64,000 nt of DNA. Origin: Bacteroidales bacterium. Its GTDB lineage: Bacteria > Bacteroidota > Bacteroidia > Bacteroidales > UBA4417. The stretch lies in contig JAURYB010000056.1 of assembly GCA_030654075.1 (NCBI GenBank), forward strand, positions 1 through 64,000, read 5' to 3'. Below, one piece after another: positions 1 to 7,463 of this stretch. The notes beneath the pieces are model-generated. The model did no database searches. It was given only the letters and a program-made list of their open reading frames with translations, and was not told the origin of the DNA. Each line of letters starts with the position of its first letter. Position 1 is the first letter of the stretch. The position numbers and the translations under genes are program-made.

Positions 1-33
1 GTATGGTAGCAAAAAAATACAAATTAAGGTTAA

Positions 34-46
34 GCCTCGTAGAGGC
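34..46. repeat. REP-like palindrome with GTA loop, copy 1
   Basis: The 13-nt stem-loop GCCTCGTAGAGGC has 5-bp arms and loop GTA. It lies just upstream of the transposase remnant. Two relatives sit inside that remnant at 436-448 and 486-498. REP palindromes next to a RAYT gene are the known arrangement for this transposase family. Confidence 0.6.
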
Positions 47-435
47 GACATTATTATACACTATTCTTATGGCAAATATTTACTCGCAACTGAACACTCA
101 CGTTGTTTTTGCAGTTAAAGGAAGAGAAAATATATTGCCATCCAAAATGTTCCTGAGCTATTCAAATATATCTCATGAATTTCAACCAATACCAATCAGT
201 TTTCCCTGGTAGTAAATGGGGACAAAGACCATGTCCATAGGTTTTTAGAAATGAGTCCCTTTTAATCTCTTCCGGACATTGTAAGAATTGTAAAGGCCGA
301 TTTTTCGAAATGGATTAATAAAAATAAACTTATGGTTGGCAAATTTTCATGGCAGGAAGATATAGTGGTTTCTCATATTCACGATCGCAGTCTTTATTTT
401 TGAATTTTATGAATAATTTTTTCATCAATAATACC

Positions 436-448
436 GCCTCTACGAGGC
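436..448. repeat. REP-like palindrome, copy 2 (inside transposase remnant)
   Basis: GCCTCTACGAGGC is the exact reverse complement of the palindrome at 34-46. It lies between the catalytic-helix region and the C-terminal part of the transposase remnant. Confidence 0.6.
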
Positions 449-485
449 TTTTAATATATGATGATCTTTTTTCTACCATAATTTC

Positions 486-498
486 GCACCTACGGTGC
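486..498. repeat. REP-like palindrome, copy 3 (variant stem)
   Basis: GCACCTACGGTGC has the same size and the same TAC/GTA loop as the other two copies. Its stem is changed on both sides in a compensatory way (GCACC/GGTGC instead of GCCTC/GAGGC). This suggests a family kept as a fold rather than as a sequence. Confidence 0.55.
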
Positions 499-641
499 TT
501 TATTTACCATCACTTACGTGAAAAAACGAAACCAGAAAGTTTCAAAAAACGTATGGCCTTTCCAAAAAATCCTTCTTCTTCCCCAACTGTTGAAAGTGAT
601 CCAACATATAACGCTAAATTAAAAAACAAGTGCTATATCAT

Positions 642-667
642 AAAAAAGCCCCCGAAAAAACGGAGGC
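642..667 (-). terminator. rho-independent terminator of korAB
   Basis: Read on the minus strand, a 7-bp stem (GCCTCCG / CGGGGGC, one G-U pair) with a T6 loop is followed by TTTTTT. It lies 23 bp beyond the korB stop codon. Confidence 0.75.
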
Positions 668-689
668 TCTTTAAAAATTCAAAAAAAAT

Positions 690-1733
690 CTATTTTATCT
701 CCCAGGTATCACCGCTGTTAAGCAGATCATCCACACAAAGTATTTTGCTGGTGTGTTGTGCCTTTGCAATCTGGGCTTCAACCAAATCGTCGTAGGTCGG
801 ATACATAGCTGAACGGATAATACCTAAAGCAACAGGGAAATGCGGCGGGTACATTTTCGCGATCATTAAATGTACTCCAGGATCCTGCTGGTACTGATCG
901 TGAACAAGCAGATCATCTTCGGTAATTCCGTTTTCGCCTAAGGTCACTATTTCAAGTTGGGAGCCATTCAGACGAATACCTTTATCTTTGTTTTTACCAA
1001 AAATCAGTGGCTCACCGTTTTTGAGATGTATCTGCGAATCATCACGAACTTCTTTATCGGTAATGGCTTCGTGGGTTTTATCGGCAAATATGATGCAGTT
1101 CTGAAGTATCTCGATAACAGATGTTCCATCATGGCGTGCAGCTTCAAACATAACTTCTGTCATCAGCTTAACGTTGGTATCCACAGCACGGGCAAAGAAA
1201 GTTCCTTGTGCTCCCAGAACCAGTTCGCCTGGATTAAAAGGATGCTCTATTGTTCCCTGTGGTGATGTTTTTGTAACACTTCCCATTGGAGTGGTCGGCG
1301 AATACTGTCCTTTGGTAAGGCCGTAAATCTGGTTGTTGAACAACACGATATTTACATCGATATTACGCCGGATAATATGGATAAAATGATTTCCGCCTAT
1401 GGCCATGGAATCGCCGTCGCCGGTAGCAATCCAAACACTAAGGTTGGGATTCGCAATTTTAACTCCCGAAGCAATGGCGTTGGCACGCCCGTGGATTCCG
1501 TGAAATCCGTAAGTATTCACATAATAAGGAAAACGCGAAGAGCATCCGATGCCGGAAACCATCATGAAATTTTCCTTGCGGTAACCTATTTTAGGAAACA
1601 CGTTGGCAATAGAAGCGAGAATGGCATGTGCTCCGCAACCGGGACACCATTTTACCATCTGGTCGCTTACAAAATCGGACTTGTTGAGCTCAACAACCGA
1701 TCGTTCAATGGTTTTATCTGGAAATTCAAACAT
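690..1733 (-). CDS. korB: 2-oxoacid:ferredoxin oxidoreductase, beta subunit (KorB-type)
   Basis: This is the thiamine-diphosphate-binding subunit of a 2-oxoacid:ferredoxin oxidoreductase, most likely for 2-oxoglutarate. The enzyme interconverts 2-oxoglutarate plus CoA and succinyl-CoA plus CO2 with ferredoxin as the electron carrier. At 347 aa it has the family's usual length. CPGCGAH near residue 30 and GIGCS near residue 61 are typical of the subunit. GDGDSMAIGGNH followed by the NN of FNNQIYGLTKGQ is the thiamine-diphosphate/Mg2+ fold motif. It lies 11 nt behind korA. A strong Shine-Dalgarno, AGGAGGT (1740-1746), overlaps the korA stop codon and fixes the ATG at 1733. The substrate is inferred from the family; a branched-chain or other 2-oxoacid cannot be excluded from sequence alone. 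Confidence 0.9.
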   Translation of the reverse strand: MFEFPDKTIERSVVELNKSDFVSDQMVKWCPGCGAHAILASIANVFPKIGYRKENFMMVSGIGCSSRFPYYVNTYGFHGIHGRANAIASGVKIANPNLSVWIATGDGDSMAIGGNHFIHIIRRNIDVNIVLFNNQIYGLTKGQYSPTTPMGSVTKTSPQGTIEHPFNPGELVLGAQGTFFARAVDTNVKLMTEVMFEAARHDGTSVIEILQNCIIFADKTHEAITDKEVRDDSQIHLKNGEPLIFGKNKDKGIRLNGSQLEIVTLGENGITEDDLLVHDQYQQDPGVHLMIAKMYPPHFPVALGIIRSAMYPTYDDLVEAQIAKAQHTSKILCVDDLLNSGDTWEIK

Positions 1734-1744
1734 AATTTTACCTC

Positions 1745-3583
1745 CTAAAACATTTCGTTAAACCTGGCTACCAACTCCGTTACGGTAAACGGAAGTCCCA
1801 TAACTTTATTATACTGAAGGTACTTAAAGTCGGGTTCTTTCATTCTCAGGTAGTTAACAAACTGCCCACTGTTAAGTTCACAAACAATAATTTTCTTAAA
1901 CCCTGCCAGCACCTCATGCGTGTTTTTAGGCAATGGCATAATATGATGGAAGTGTGCAAGGCTGATTTTCTTGCCTTGTTTCTGTAATTCTTCAACGGCT
2001 GCCTCGGTAGTACCGCGTGTTCCGCCCCAGCTTACAACCAGCACATCTCCTTTTTTATCGCCTACAATTCCTTGCTCAGGAATAAAATCGGCAACTTTCT
2101 GAACTTTAGCTTCGCGAAGATCCGTCATTAACTGGTGATTTGCGGGATCGGTACTAACGTTGCCTGAACCATTTTCTTTCTCCAAACCACCAATGCGGTG
2201 ACGAAGCCCTTCGGTTCCTGGTATTGCCCATTTGCGGACCAATGTTTCAGGATCACGTTTGTAAGGTTTGTAATCCTTATCATTAGGCTCAGCCAATGGA
2301 GGAGTTATTGAAGGCAAATCAGCCACTTTCGGAATGCGGAAAAGTTGTGATCCGTTTCCAAGTGATCCGTCAGTAAGTAAAATAACCGGGGTCATATGCT
2401 CCAAAGCTATTTTAGCTGATTCATAGGCATATTTGAAACAATCAGCAGGTGTAGAAGCAGCAATTACTACAACAGGAGCTTCGCCGTTACGACCAAACAA
2501 TGCCTGCATCAGGTCGCTTTGCTCGCTTTTGGTTGGTAAACCTGTTGATGGTCCTCCACGCTGAACGTTTACTATAACTAATGGCAATTCAGTCATAACT
2601 GCCAGCCCAATAGCTTCGCTCTTTAACGAAAGTCCAGGACCAGATGTAGTTGTAAGTGCTAATGAGCCTGTATAACTTGCACCTATAGCTGAGCAGATAC
2701 CTGCAATTTCATCTTCGGCCTGGAAAACTTTTGCGCCAAGTGATTTATGCTTGACCAGTTCAATCAGGATTTCGGTTGCAGGAGTGATAGGATAGGATCC
2801 AAGAAACAAAGGCCTTCCCGAACGCTCAGCTGCTGCCAGGAAACCCCATGCTGTAGCTACGTTTCCGGTTATATTACGGTAGCGGCCTGCCGGCATTTTA
2901 GCCTTGGCAATATGATAAGATGAACCTAATGTTTCAACAGTATCAGCATAGCTGTATCCTGTTTCGAGAACCAGTTTATTGGCTTCGATCATTTCAGGTT
3001 TCTTTTTGAACTTTGTTTTGAAATAATTGACCGTCGTATCCAACTTCCAGCTGAAAATATGGTAAATAATTCCCAGTGTGAATACATTGCGGGTACGGTC
3101 AGCGGTTTTATTGTCAATACCTAACGCCTGCAAAGCATTACGGGTCAACATCGTAACCGGCGCTTTTACGAGGTTGTACCCTTCGAGGCTGTCGTCTTCA
3201 AGCGGGTTAGTTATATAGCCTGCTTTTTTGCAGGTAGCTTCATCGAATGAATCGGCATCAACAATAATTGTTGCGCCGGGGCGTGTCCATTTCAGGTTCG
3301 ATTTGAGTGAAGCCGGGTTCATGGCTACAAGGATGTCAACGAAATCACCTGAAGTCTCAATTTTTTTTCTACCCACATGTACCTGGAAACCTGAAACACC
3401 GGCAATGGTATTATGCGGTGCGCGAATTTCGGCTGGATAGTCGGGAAAAGTAGCAAGGTCAAGGCCCAGAAGAGCAGCCGCATCACTGAAAAGTGTACCT
3501 GCAAGCTGCATACCATCGCCTGAATCGCCACAAAATTTTACAACTACATCTTCTTTCTCGATGAAGTTTGTCTGGTCGCTCAT
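1745..3583 (-). CDS. korA: 2-oxoacid:ferredoxin oxidoreductase, fused gamma-alpha subunit (KorA-type)
   Basis: This 612-aa protein fuses the gamma domain to the alpha (pyrimidine-binding) domain of a 2-oxoacid:ferredoxin oxidoreductase, the common KorA layout in Bacteroidota. The gamma part (about residues 1-200) opens with FCGDSGDGMQLAG. The alpha part begins near residue 235, with GSYPITPATEIL, AEDEIAGICSAIGAS, TTTSGPGLSLKSE and QRGGPSTGLPTKSEQ. A C-terminal transketolase-like domain ends in a TELVARFNEMF segment. It is the first gene of the korAB operon; a -7 promoter element lies about 30 bp upstream. The divergent ferredoxin gene behind it is a plausible electron partner. The function assignment is strong; 2-oxoglutarate as substrate is the most likely choice. 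Confidence 0.9.
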   Translation of the reverse strand: MSDQTNFIEKEDVVVKFCGDSGDGMQLAGTLFSDAAALLGLDLATFPDYPAEIRAPHNTIAGVSGFQVHVGRKKIETSGDFVDILVAMNPASLKSNLKWTRPGATIIVDADSFDEATCKKAGYITNPLEDDSLEGYNLVKAPVTMLTRNALQALGIDNKTADRTRNVFTLGIIYHIFSWKLDTTVNYFKTKFKKKPEMIEANKLVLETGYSYADTVETLGSSYHIAKAKMPAGRYRNITGNVATAWGFLAAAERSGRPLFLGSYPITPATEILIELVKHKSLGAKVFQAEDEIAGICSAIGASYTGSLALTTTSGPGLSLKSEAIGLAVMTELPLVIVNVQRGGPSTGLPTKSEQSDLMQALFGRNGEAPVVVIAASTPADCFKYAYESAKIALEHMTPVILLTDGSLGNGSQLFRIPKVADLPSITPPLAEPNDKDYKPYKRDPETLVRKWAIPGTEGLRHRIGGLEKENGSGNVSTDPANHQLMTDLREAKVQKVADFIPEQGIVGDKKGDVLVVSWGGTRGTTEAAVEELQKQGKKISLAHFHHIMPLPKNTHEVLAGFKKIIVCELNSGQFVNYLRMKEPDFKYLQYNKVMGLPFTVTELVARFNEMF

Positions 3584-3611
3584 GCTTTTGTTTTTTGAAT
3601 GAATAACGTCG

Positions 3612-3619
3612 CAAAGGTA
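3612..3619 (-). promoter_or_regulatory. Bacteroidota -7 promoter element for korAB
   Basis: TACCTTTG on the minus strand matches the phylum's TAnnTTTG consensus. It would start transcription some 20 nt before the korA ATG. No convincing -33 TTG was seen. Confidence 0.5.
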
Positions 3620-3825
3620 TAAGTTTTTAAGAGACCTGAGGGTTAAAATCTTATTTATATGAATTCTAAAAAGGATAAAATATGCATATATATTTAACTG
3701 AATATCATTATTTTAAATAAATCAAATAAGCTCTCTTTGCACTACAATTGAAAAATCGGGACATTAAATCAACATTAAAAAACTCCGAAAAATTATTTTA
3801 TCCATTTCATACCAAGAATACTACT

Positions 3826-3833
3826 TATATTTG
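3826..3833 (+). promoter_or_regulatory. -7 promoter element of the ferredoxin gene
   Basis: TATATTTG matches TAnnTTTG and lies 26 nt before the ferredoxin ATG. The divergent korA promoter is about 200 bp away, so the AT-rich spacer 3620-3825 may carry control sites for both. None could be named. Confidence 0.5.
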
Positions 3834-3859
3834 CAGTTCAAATTTAAAACTCTAAAAAA

Positions 3860-4027
3860 ATGGCTTACGTTATTTCTGACGACTGCACCGCTTGCGGAAC
3901 TTGCATTGACGAGTGTCCGGTTGAAGCTATCTCTGAAGGTGATATCTACAAAATCGACGCCGATATCTGCACCGATTGCGGATCCTGCGCTGATGTTTGT
4001 CCGGTTGAAGCAATTTCACCCGCATAA
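3860..4027 (+). CDS. 2[4Fe-4S] ferredoxin, clostridial type
   Basis: This 55-residue protein carries two perfect CxxCxxCxxxCP motifs, with cysteines at 9, 12, 15, 19 and 37, 40, 43, 47. This is the classic two-cluster bacterial ferredoxin, a soluble low-potential electron carrier in the cytoplasm. The two halves resemble each other: each CxxCxxCxxxC motif ends in CPVEAIS. This reflects the old internal duplication of the family. The start MAYVISDDCTACG follows an A-rich leader and a -7 element at 3826. A terminator follows at 4055, so the gene is monocistronic. Its position opposite korAB makes it a likely acceptor for the 2-oxoacid oxidoreductase; that pairing is inferred. Confidence 0.92.
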   Translation: MAYVISDDCTACGTCIDECPVEAISEGDIYKIDADICTDCGSCADVCPVEAISPA

Positions 4028-4054
4028 TTTCAACAGATTCAAGCAAAATTAAAG

Positions 4055-4083
4055 AAGCCTGTTCCCTGGAACGGGCTTTTTTG
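4055..4083 (+). terminator. rho-independent terminator after ferredoxin gene
   Basis: An 11-bp stem AAGCCTGTTCC / GGAACGGGCTT (one G-T pair) with a CT loop is followed by a T-run. It lies 27 bp after the ferredoxin stop codon. Confidence 0.85.
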
Positions 4084-4266
4084 TTTTGGAAATCCATCAA
4101 CTATCTAAATAACAATAGTTGATTTGTGTTTTCCCTATTAACTATTAATAGCACAATGCATTGTTTGCAATTATTTTCGGATATATATTTCCAGACTGAA
4201 TGTTTTTCTATCTTTATACTATTATAAACTTTGAATATCGAATCCAATTATTTAAAAATTTCAAAA

Positions 4267-5676
4267 ATGAAGAATCTAATTTTATTAATATTGACTTTGC
4301 TCCCACTTTTTCTTAAAGCCCAATATGAAACATGGATGCCAGGCAAAGCATTGACTGATTCATCACACAACAACCGGAATGTATGTGTGAATTCACAATT
4401 TGATGATAATATAATGTTCTGGGAACAAGAATTAAATGCAACAACTACTCAGTTGTGTTATAAAAATATTAATTCTACTTCTGGAGATGTTCAAATTGCA
4501 CTTTCCATTCCTAGTGCAAAACTTACAAATCCCAAGATTCTCAATCTGGCGGGAAGTGTATCAAGGGATGCTGAAGTAATCTATCAAACAAATGAAGGAA
4601 ATGACATTGACCTCAACTATTTTACTTATAAATCAGACGGAACTATATCCGAACCAAGAATATTATCCAATCTACCCGGCGATGATATCAACCTGACAAC
4701 TGCATATTCAGGAATAGTTGCCTGGGAAAACAGCGGCAGAATATGGATTTCGGAGTATCTTACGGCAAGTAATTCATTTACCGAGCCATTTGCAATTGAT
4801 TCGGCAGGAGCTTATTCTCCGACACTTGAATCAAATATCTATCTGGCTTATCTAAAACCTAATGGCGACAGCACTATTGTAATTAACGAAAATCCGGAGA
4901 ATATATTGGGAAAATGGATTGTATCCGGAAAAACCAGCAAATCATTTATCGGAAAAGGTTCATCTCTGATTGCCAGCGACGGAATGTATAGTAGCGGGAA
5001 TTATGTCATAGAAAATAAAGTTGGTGAGAACCCTCAAGGTTTAATGTTATTTAGTTCCTTGTTTTCTGATATTGAAAACAGGAACTCACCAACCTACAAC
5101 TTATCTCATCCCGCAATAGCAGAATATATGATTGGGGTCAAAAGCAATTTTGGGTATCATTTTCTGGCGTATATATCAGACTCACTTATACAAAATGAGA
5201 TTTTTATTGAAAACCCATTTGGTTATTATTGGGAGCCTCAAAACATCTCACAAAATCCCGGAGACGATAGGAATCCACAGTTTTATGTATCATTTCACAG
5301 TCCAGCAACTATCAGGGTTACTTTATTTTGGGAATCGGAAAGGCAGGGATTCTATTCTATTTACACTTCCTACTTTGATTATTTATTCGGAGGCATTGAT
5401 GAAAGCGAGAAAACAGAAACCATTCTTGCAAATCCGTGCCCTTTCGATCAGCAAACCACTATCCGATTCCAGGCAGCTGGCAAAACAAATGTCAGAATAT
5501 TTGATTTACAAGGAAATGAGGTGAAAAAACTGCTACCACAAAAGGATGCGAATGGCTGGCAAAATGCTGTTTGGGATGGAACTAACTTCCAAGGAAACAG
5601 TGTTCCTTCAGGAAGTTATCTGCTAGTAGCCGGTTCAGGAAATGAAACACAGAGCAGGATAATTATTAAGAAATAG
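4267..5676 (+). CDS. exported protein with T9SS type A sorting domain
   Basis: This 469-aa protein has unknown function. It begins with a clear signal peptide (MKNLILLILTLLPLFLKAQ). The ATG at 4267 is preferred because an upstream in-frame TTG at 4231 would place 12 polar residues before the signal peptide. The middle (about residues 30-370) consists of beta-rich stretches with repeated blade-like segments and the recurring theme of aligned strands, and may be a propeller; no catalytic motif was recognised. The last 80 residues (NPCPFDQQTTIRF ... VRIFDLQGNEVKKLL ... VPSGSYLLVAG ... RIIIKK) are a T9SS type A sorting domain, so the protein should be secreted or anchored on the cell surface. It stands alone on the plus strand, far from the large T9SS block at 36-64 kb, and its sorting domain differs from that block. 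Confidence 0.75.
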   Translation: MKNLILLILTLLPLFLKAQYETWMPGKALTDSSHNNRNVCVNSQFDDNIMFWEQELNATTTQLCYKNINSTSGDVQIALSIPSAKLTNPKILNLAGSVSRDAEVIYQTNEGNDIDLNYFTYKSDGTISEPRILSNLPGDDINLTTAYSGIVAWENSGRIWISEYLTASNSFTEPFAIDSAGAYSPTLESNIYLAYLKPNGDSTIVINENPENILGKWIVSGKTSKSFIGKGSSLIASDGMYSSGNYVIENKVGENPQGLMLFSSLFSDIENRNSPTYNLSHPAIAEYMIGVKSNFGYHFLAYISDSLIQNEIFIENPFGYYWEPQNISQNPGDDRNPQFYVSFHSPATIRVTLFWESERQGFYSIYTSYFDYLFGGIDESEKTETILANPCPFDQQTTIRFQAAGKTNVRIFDLQGNEVKKLLPQKDANGWQNAVWDGTNFQGNSVPSGSYLLVAGSGNETQSRIIIKK

Positions 5677-5805
5677 TGAAAGATTGTTGAGATTAAGCGA
5701 TTCCAGAATTGATATATGATCATTGCTATCGGAATTCAAACTACTTTGATTCTGAAATAAATAGTAACAGTAAATAGGGTGAGTTTTTCCCGCGCGCACC
5801 CCTGA

Positions 5806-5974
5806 CCCCTGAAGGGGAACCTGCCACACCCTAAAACCAGAAATTTCCTTTTTAGTCGGAATATACAATACATCATAAATTTTTTAAGTGAAATCTAATA
5901 TCACATTCAGCTAAATCCGCCGAAAGAATTATTAATTGCCTCCAATCCCCATGCCCTAAAAGCCCCTTCAGGGG
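5806..5974. repeat. paired CCCCT-GAAGGGG palindromes beside DUF559 gene
   Basis: The spacer 5677-5997 holds no gene. It carries two copies of the same palindrome: CCCCTGAAGGGG (5806-5817) and CCCCTTCAGGGG (5963-5974). The two copies are in opposite orientation and each is embedded in a similar C-rich context. The second ends only 23 bp from the stop codon of the DUF559 gene. Palindromes of this type are, to my memory, widespread beside DUF559 genes in Bacteroidota. That association is recollection and not tested here. Confidence 0.5.
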
Positions 5975-5997
5975 TTTGGGGTTCTTGCCCATGCAGA

Positions 5998-6390
5998 CTA
6001 ACCAGCCTTAATCTCTACACAAACCCTTTCGATTTCAGAAATAACTATGGCTGTATTGTGCTCAACTTCTTCATTTGTAAATCGTATAATTTTTATTCCC
6101 CACGAATTTAATTCGGCTTCCCGATTGATGTCATATTCTTTTTGATCTCTCGATTTATGAATGCCGCCATCAACTTCGATCACCAATTTAAGAGGGTGAC
6201 AATAAAAATCAGCAATAAACCTATCAATTGGATGCTGAGGCCGGAAACGCAGGTTTAGCATCTTTTTGCCTTTTAAATGCTCCCAAAGTAGCTTTTCAGA
6301 GGCAGTCATGTTTTCCCGAAGCATCTTTGCTTTCTCAAAAACATGAGGTTTGGCATTGCAAAACATAGTTACATTATTGCTAATACTCAT
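5998..6390 (-). CDS. DUF559-family endonuclease-like protein
   Basis: This 130-aa protein belongs to the DUF559 group, related to very-short-patch repair (Vsr-like) endonucleases of the PD-(D/E)XK fold. Family hallmarks are visible: MTASEKLLWEHLKGKK, then FRPQHPIDRFIADFYC, then LVIEVDGGIH, and a C-terminal GIKIIRFTNEEVE. The aspartate of ADFYC and the glutamate and aspartate of VIEVDGGIH are the expected metal/catalytic residues. No signal peptide is seen; the protein should act on DNA in the cytoplasm. The biological role of stand-alone DUF559 proteins is not known. The gene is single and flanked by palindromic repeats on its 3' side, which suggests a selfish or repeat-linked element. Starts at 6390 or at the internal Met nine codons later are both possible. 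Confidence 0.8.
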   Translation of the reverse strand: MSISNNVTMFCNAKPHVFEKAKMLRENMTASEKLLWEHLKGKKMLNLRFRPQHPIDRFIADFYCHPLKLVIEVDGGIHKSRDQKEYDINREAELNSWGIKIIRFTNEEVEHNTAIVISEIERVCVEIKAG

Positions 6391-6554
6391 GTTATATCCT
6401 CTTTTAAAACATTCTCGTTTTAGTCAACTTTAATTAATAACACATCATTATTCATGTGTCCAATAAGCATGTTAATGAGTTTGAGTTTTAGTTCTTTTAT
6501 TTATCCGGTAATTCCTTTTCTAATTACTTGTATAATAACCGTTTATATTACACA

Positions 6555-7244
6555 TTACATATTATTCAAAAACTCGGCAAATCTGAGCAACTCATTTCTT
6601 GAGTCAAAATCTACTTTATCTGATTTTAAATAATCCTCAATTGCTTTTTTATTCGCCGGAAAGAGTAGCATCACTTTTTTCTTTGTAAAAGGCACTAATT
6701 CGCCGGATGAAGTTGCTATGTAATACAATGAAGATTTCTGGAACAGGCGGTCCTGGTCCATAGTTAGTTTAAAGTACTGACCACCAGAATGAATTGAGCC
6801 ATAGGAATCCGTTGCGGAGCCTGAACCAATCACACCATAAGGATCTTTCTTTCGCACATCCAATAAATTAAAATACTGCCTGAGTCCCACTATAACCTTG
6901 TCATTGTATATCAGTTCCACATAGCCTTTATTAATCACAAATGTAGTATCCGCAACAATAACCTGAAGGATATCACCTTCATTTGAAATGGCCAGAGTAT
7001 CTTTCCCGTGGATATACTGCATTTCTCTTACCAAAAAATTATAATTAAGTTTTACCTCTGTATTAGTGCCATTTCTGAAAAAAACTTTTCCGGTAGTAAA
7101 CTCCGGAAAACGGTACCTTTCTCCAAAAGGAATACAGTCTTCTATTCTTGAACCGGCAGTAACAGTGAAAAGTTTCCCTTTCTGTGCTGACAAACAAACA
7201 GATAAAAGCACGAACAAAGTAATGAGAGCAGGATTTTTAATCAT
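6555..7244 (-). CDS. secreted protein of unknown function
   Basis: This 229-aa protein starts with a signal peptide (about residues 1-20, ending LLSVCLSAQ). The rest is a beta-rich domain with motifs such as YRFPEFTTGKVFFRNG and VELIYNDKVIVGLRQYF, followed by a charged C-terminal helix with KKAIEDYLKSDKVDFDS. I recall similar short exported proteins from Bacteroidota but no function. There is no T9SS sorting domain and no lipobox cysteine after the signal peptide, so it is probably periplasmic. It is monocistronic, convergent with nothing and divergent from sucA, about 220 bp apart. Confidence 0.65.
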   Translation of the reverse strand: MIKNPALITLFVLLSVCLSAQKGKLFTVTAGSRIEDCIPFGERYRFPEFTTGKVFFRNGTNTEVKLNYNFLVREMQYIHGKDTLAISNEGDILQVIVADTTFVINKGYVELIYNDKVIVGLRQYFNLLDVRKKDPYGVIGSGSATDSYGSIHSGGQYFKLTMDQDRLFQKSSLYYIATSSGELVPFTKKKVMLLFPANKKAIEDYLKSDKVDFDSRNELLRFAEFLNNM

Positions 7245-7411
7245 AATAACAATTTCAAAATTGGTTCACTAAACCGCCCTAAAGTTACAAAAATCCTCAT
7301 CCAACATTTGAAATAAGAAGTATGCACCCCGAAAATGACATTCAAAAACAGGTAAAAATCAAATTCCTGTATAACTTGCAACCGGAATAACTAAAGATGC
7401 CAATATTTTGC

Positions 7412-7419
7412 TAATTTTG
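7412..7419 (+). promoter_or_regulatory. -7 promoter element of sucA
   Basis: TAATTTTG matches TAnnTTTG and lies 44 nt before the sucA ATG. No clear -33 element was seen. Confidence 0.5.
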
Positions 7420-7463
7420 GCTGAACATATCTACTTTATAAACGTTTCTGATAGAAAACATAT

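Larger units (their letters stand above)
69..585 (+). pseudogene. degraded IS200-like REP-associated tyrosine transposase (RAYT)
   Basis: This is the remnant of a single-strand Y1/HUH transposase of the IS200 / REP-associated (RAYT) group. Pieces of the family pattern can be read in three frames. The N-terminus MANIYSQLNTHVVFAVKGRE starts at 69. A metal-binding His-x-His (DHVH, His codons at 230 and 236) lies in a second frame. SKWINKNKLMVGKFSWQE, also in that frame, ends near 350. GYSGFSYSRSQ and the C-terminal HHLREKT...SFKKR lie in a third frame. At least two frameshifts and internal stops show that it is dead. The helix that carries the catalytic tyrosine in relatives (YIMNQ-like) reads NFMNN here, so the nucleophile looks lost. 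About 90 bp holding two REP-like palindromes separates this helix from the C-terminal part without breaking the frame. The 3' boundary is approximate. Confidence 0.75.

Noticed and set aside
3831-4052. 73-residue reading frame over the ferredoxin gene
   Set aside because: It is out of frame with the cysteine motifs. The ferredoxin frame 3860-4027 has both CxxCxxCxxxCP motifs, a leader and a terminator.
4231-4266. Upstream TTG start of the T9SS protein
   Set aside because: It would put polar residues before a clear signal peptide; ATG at 4267 is better.
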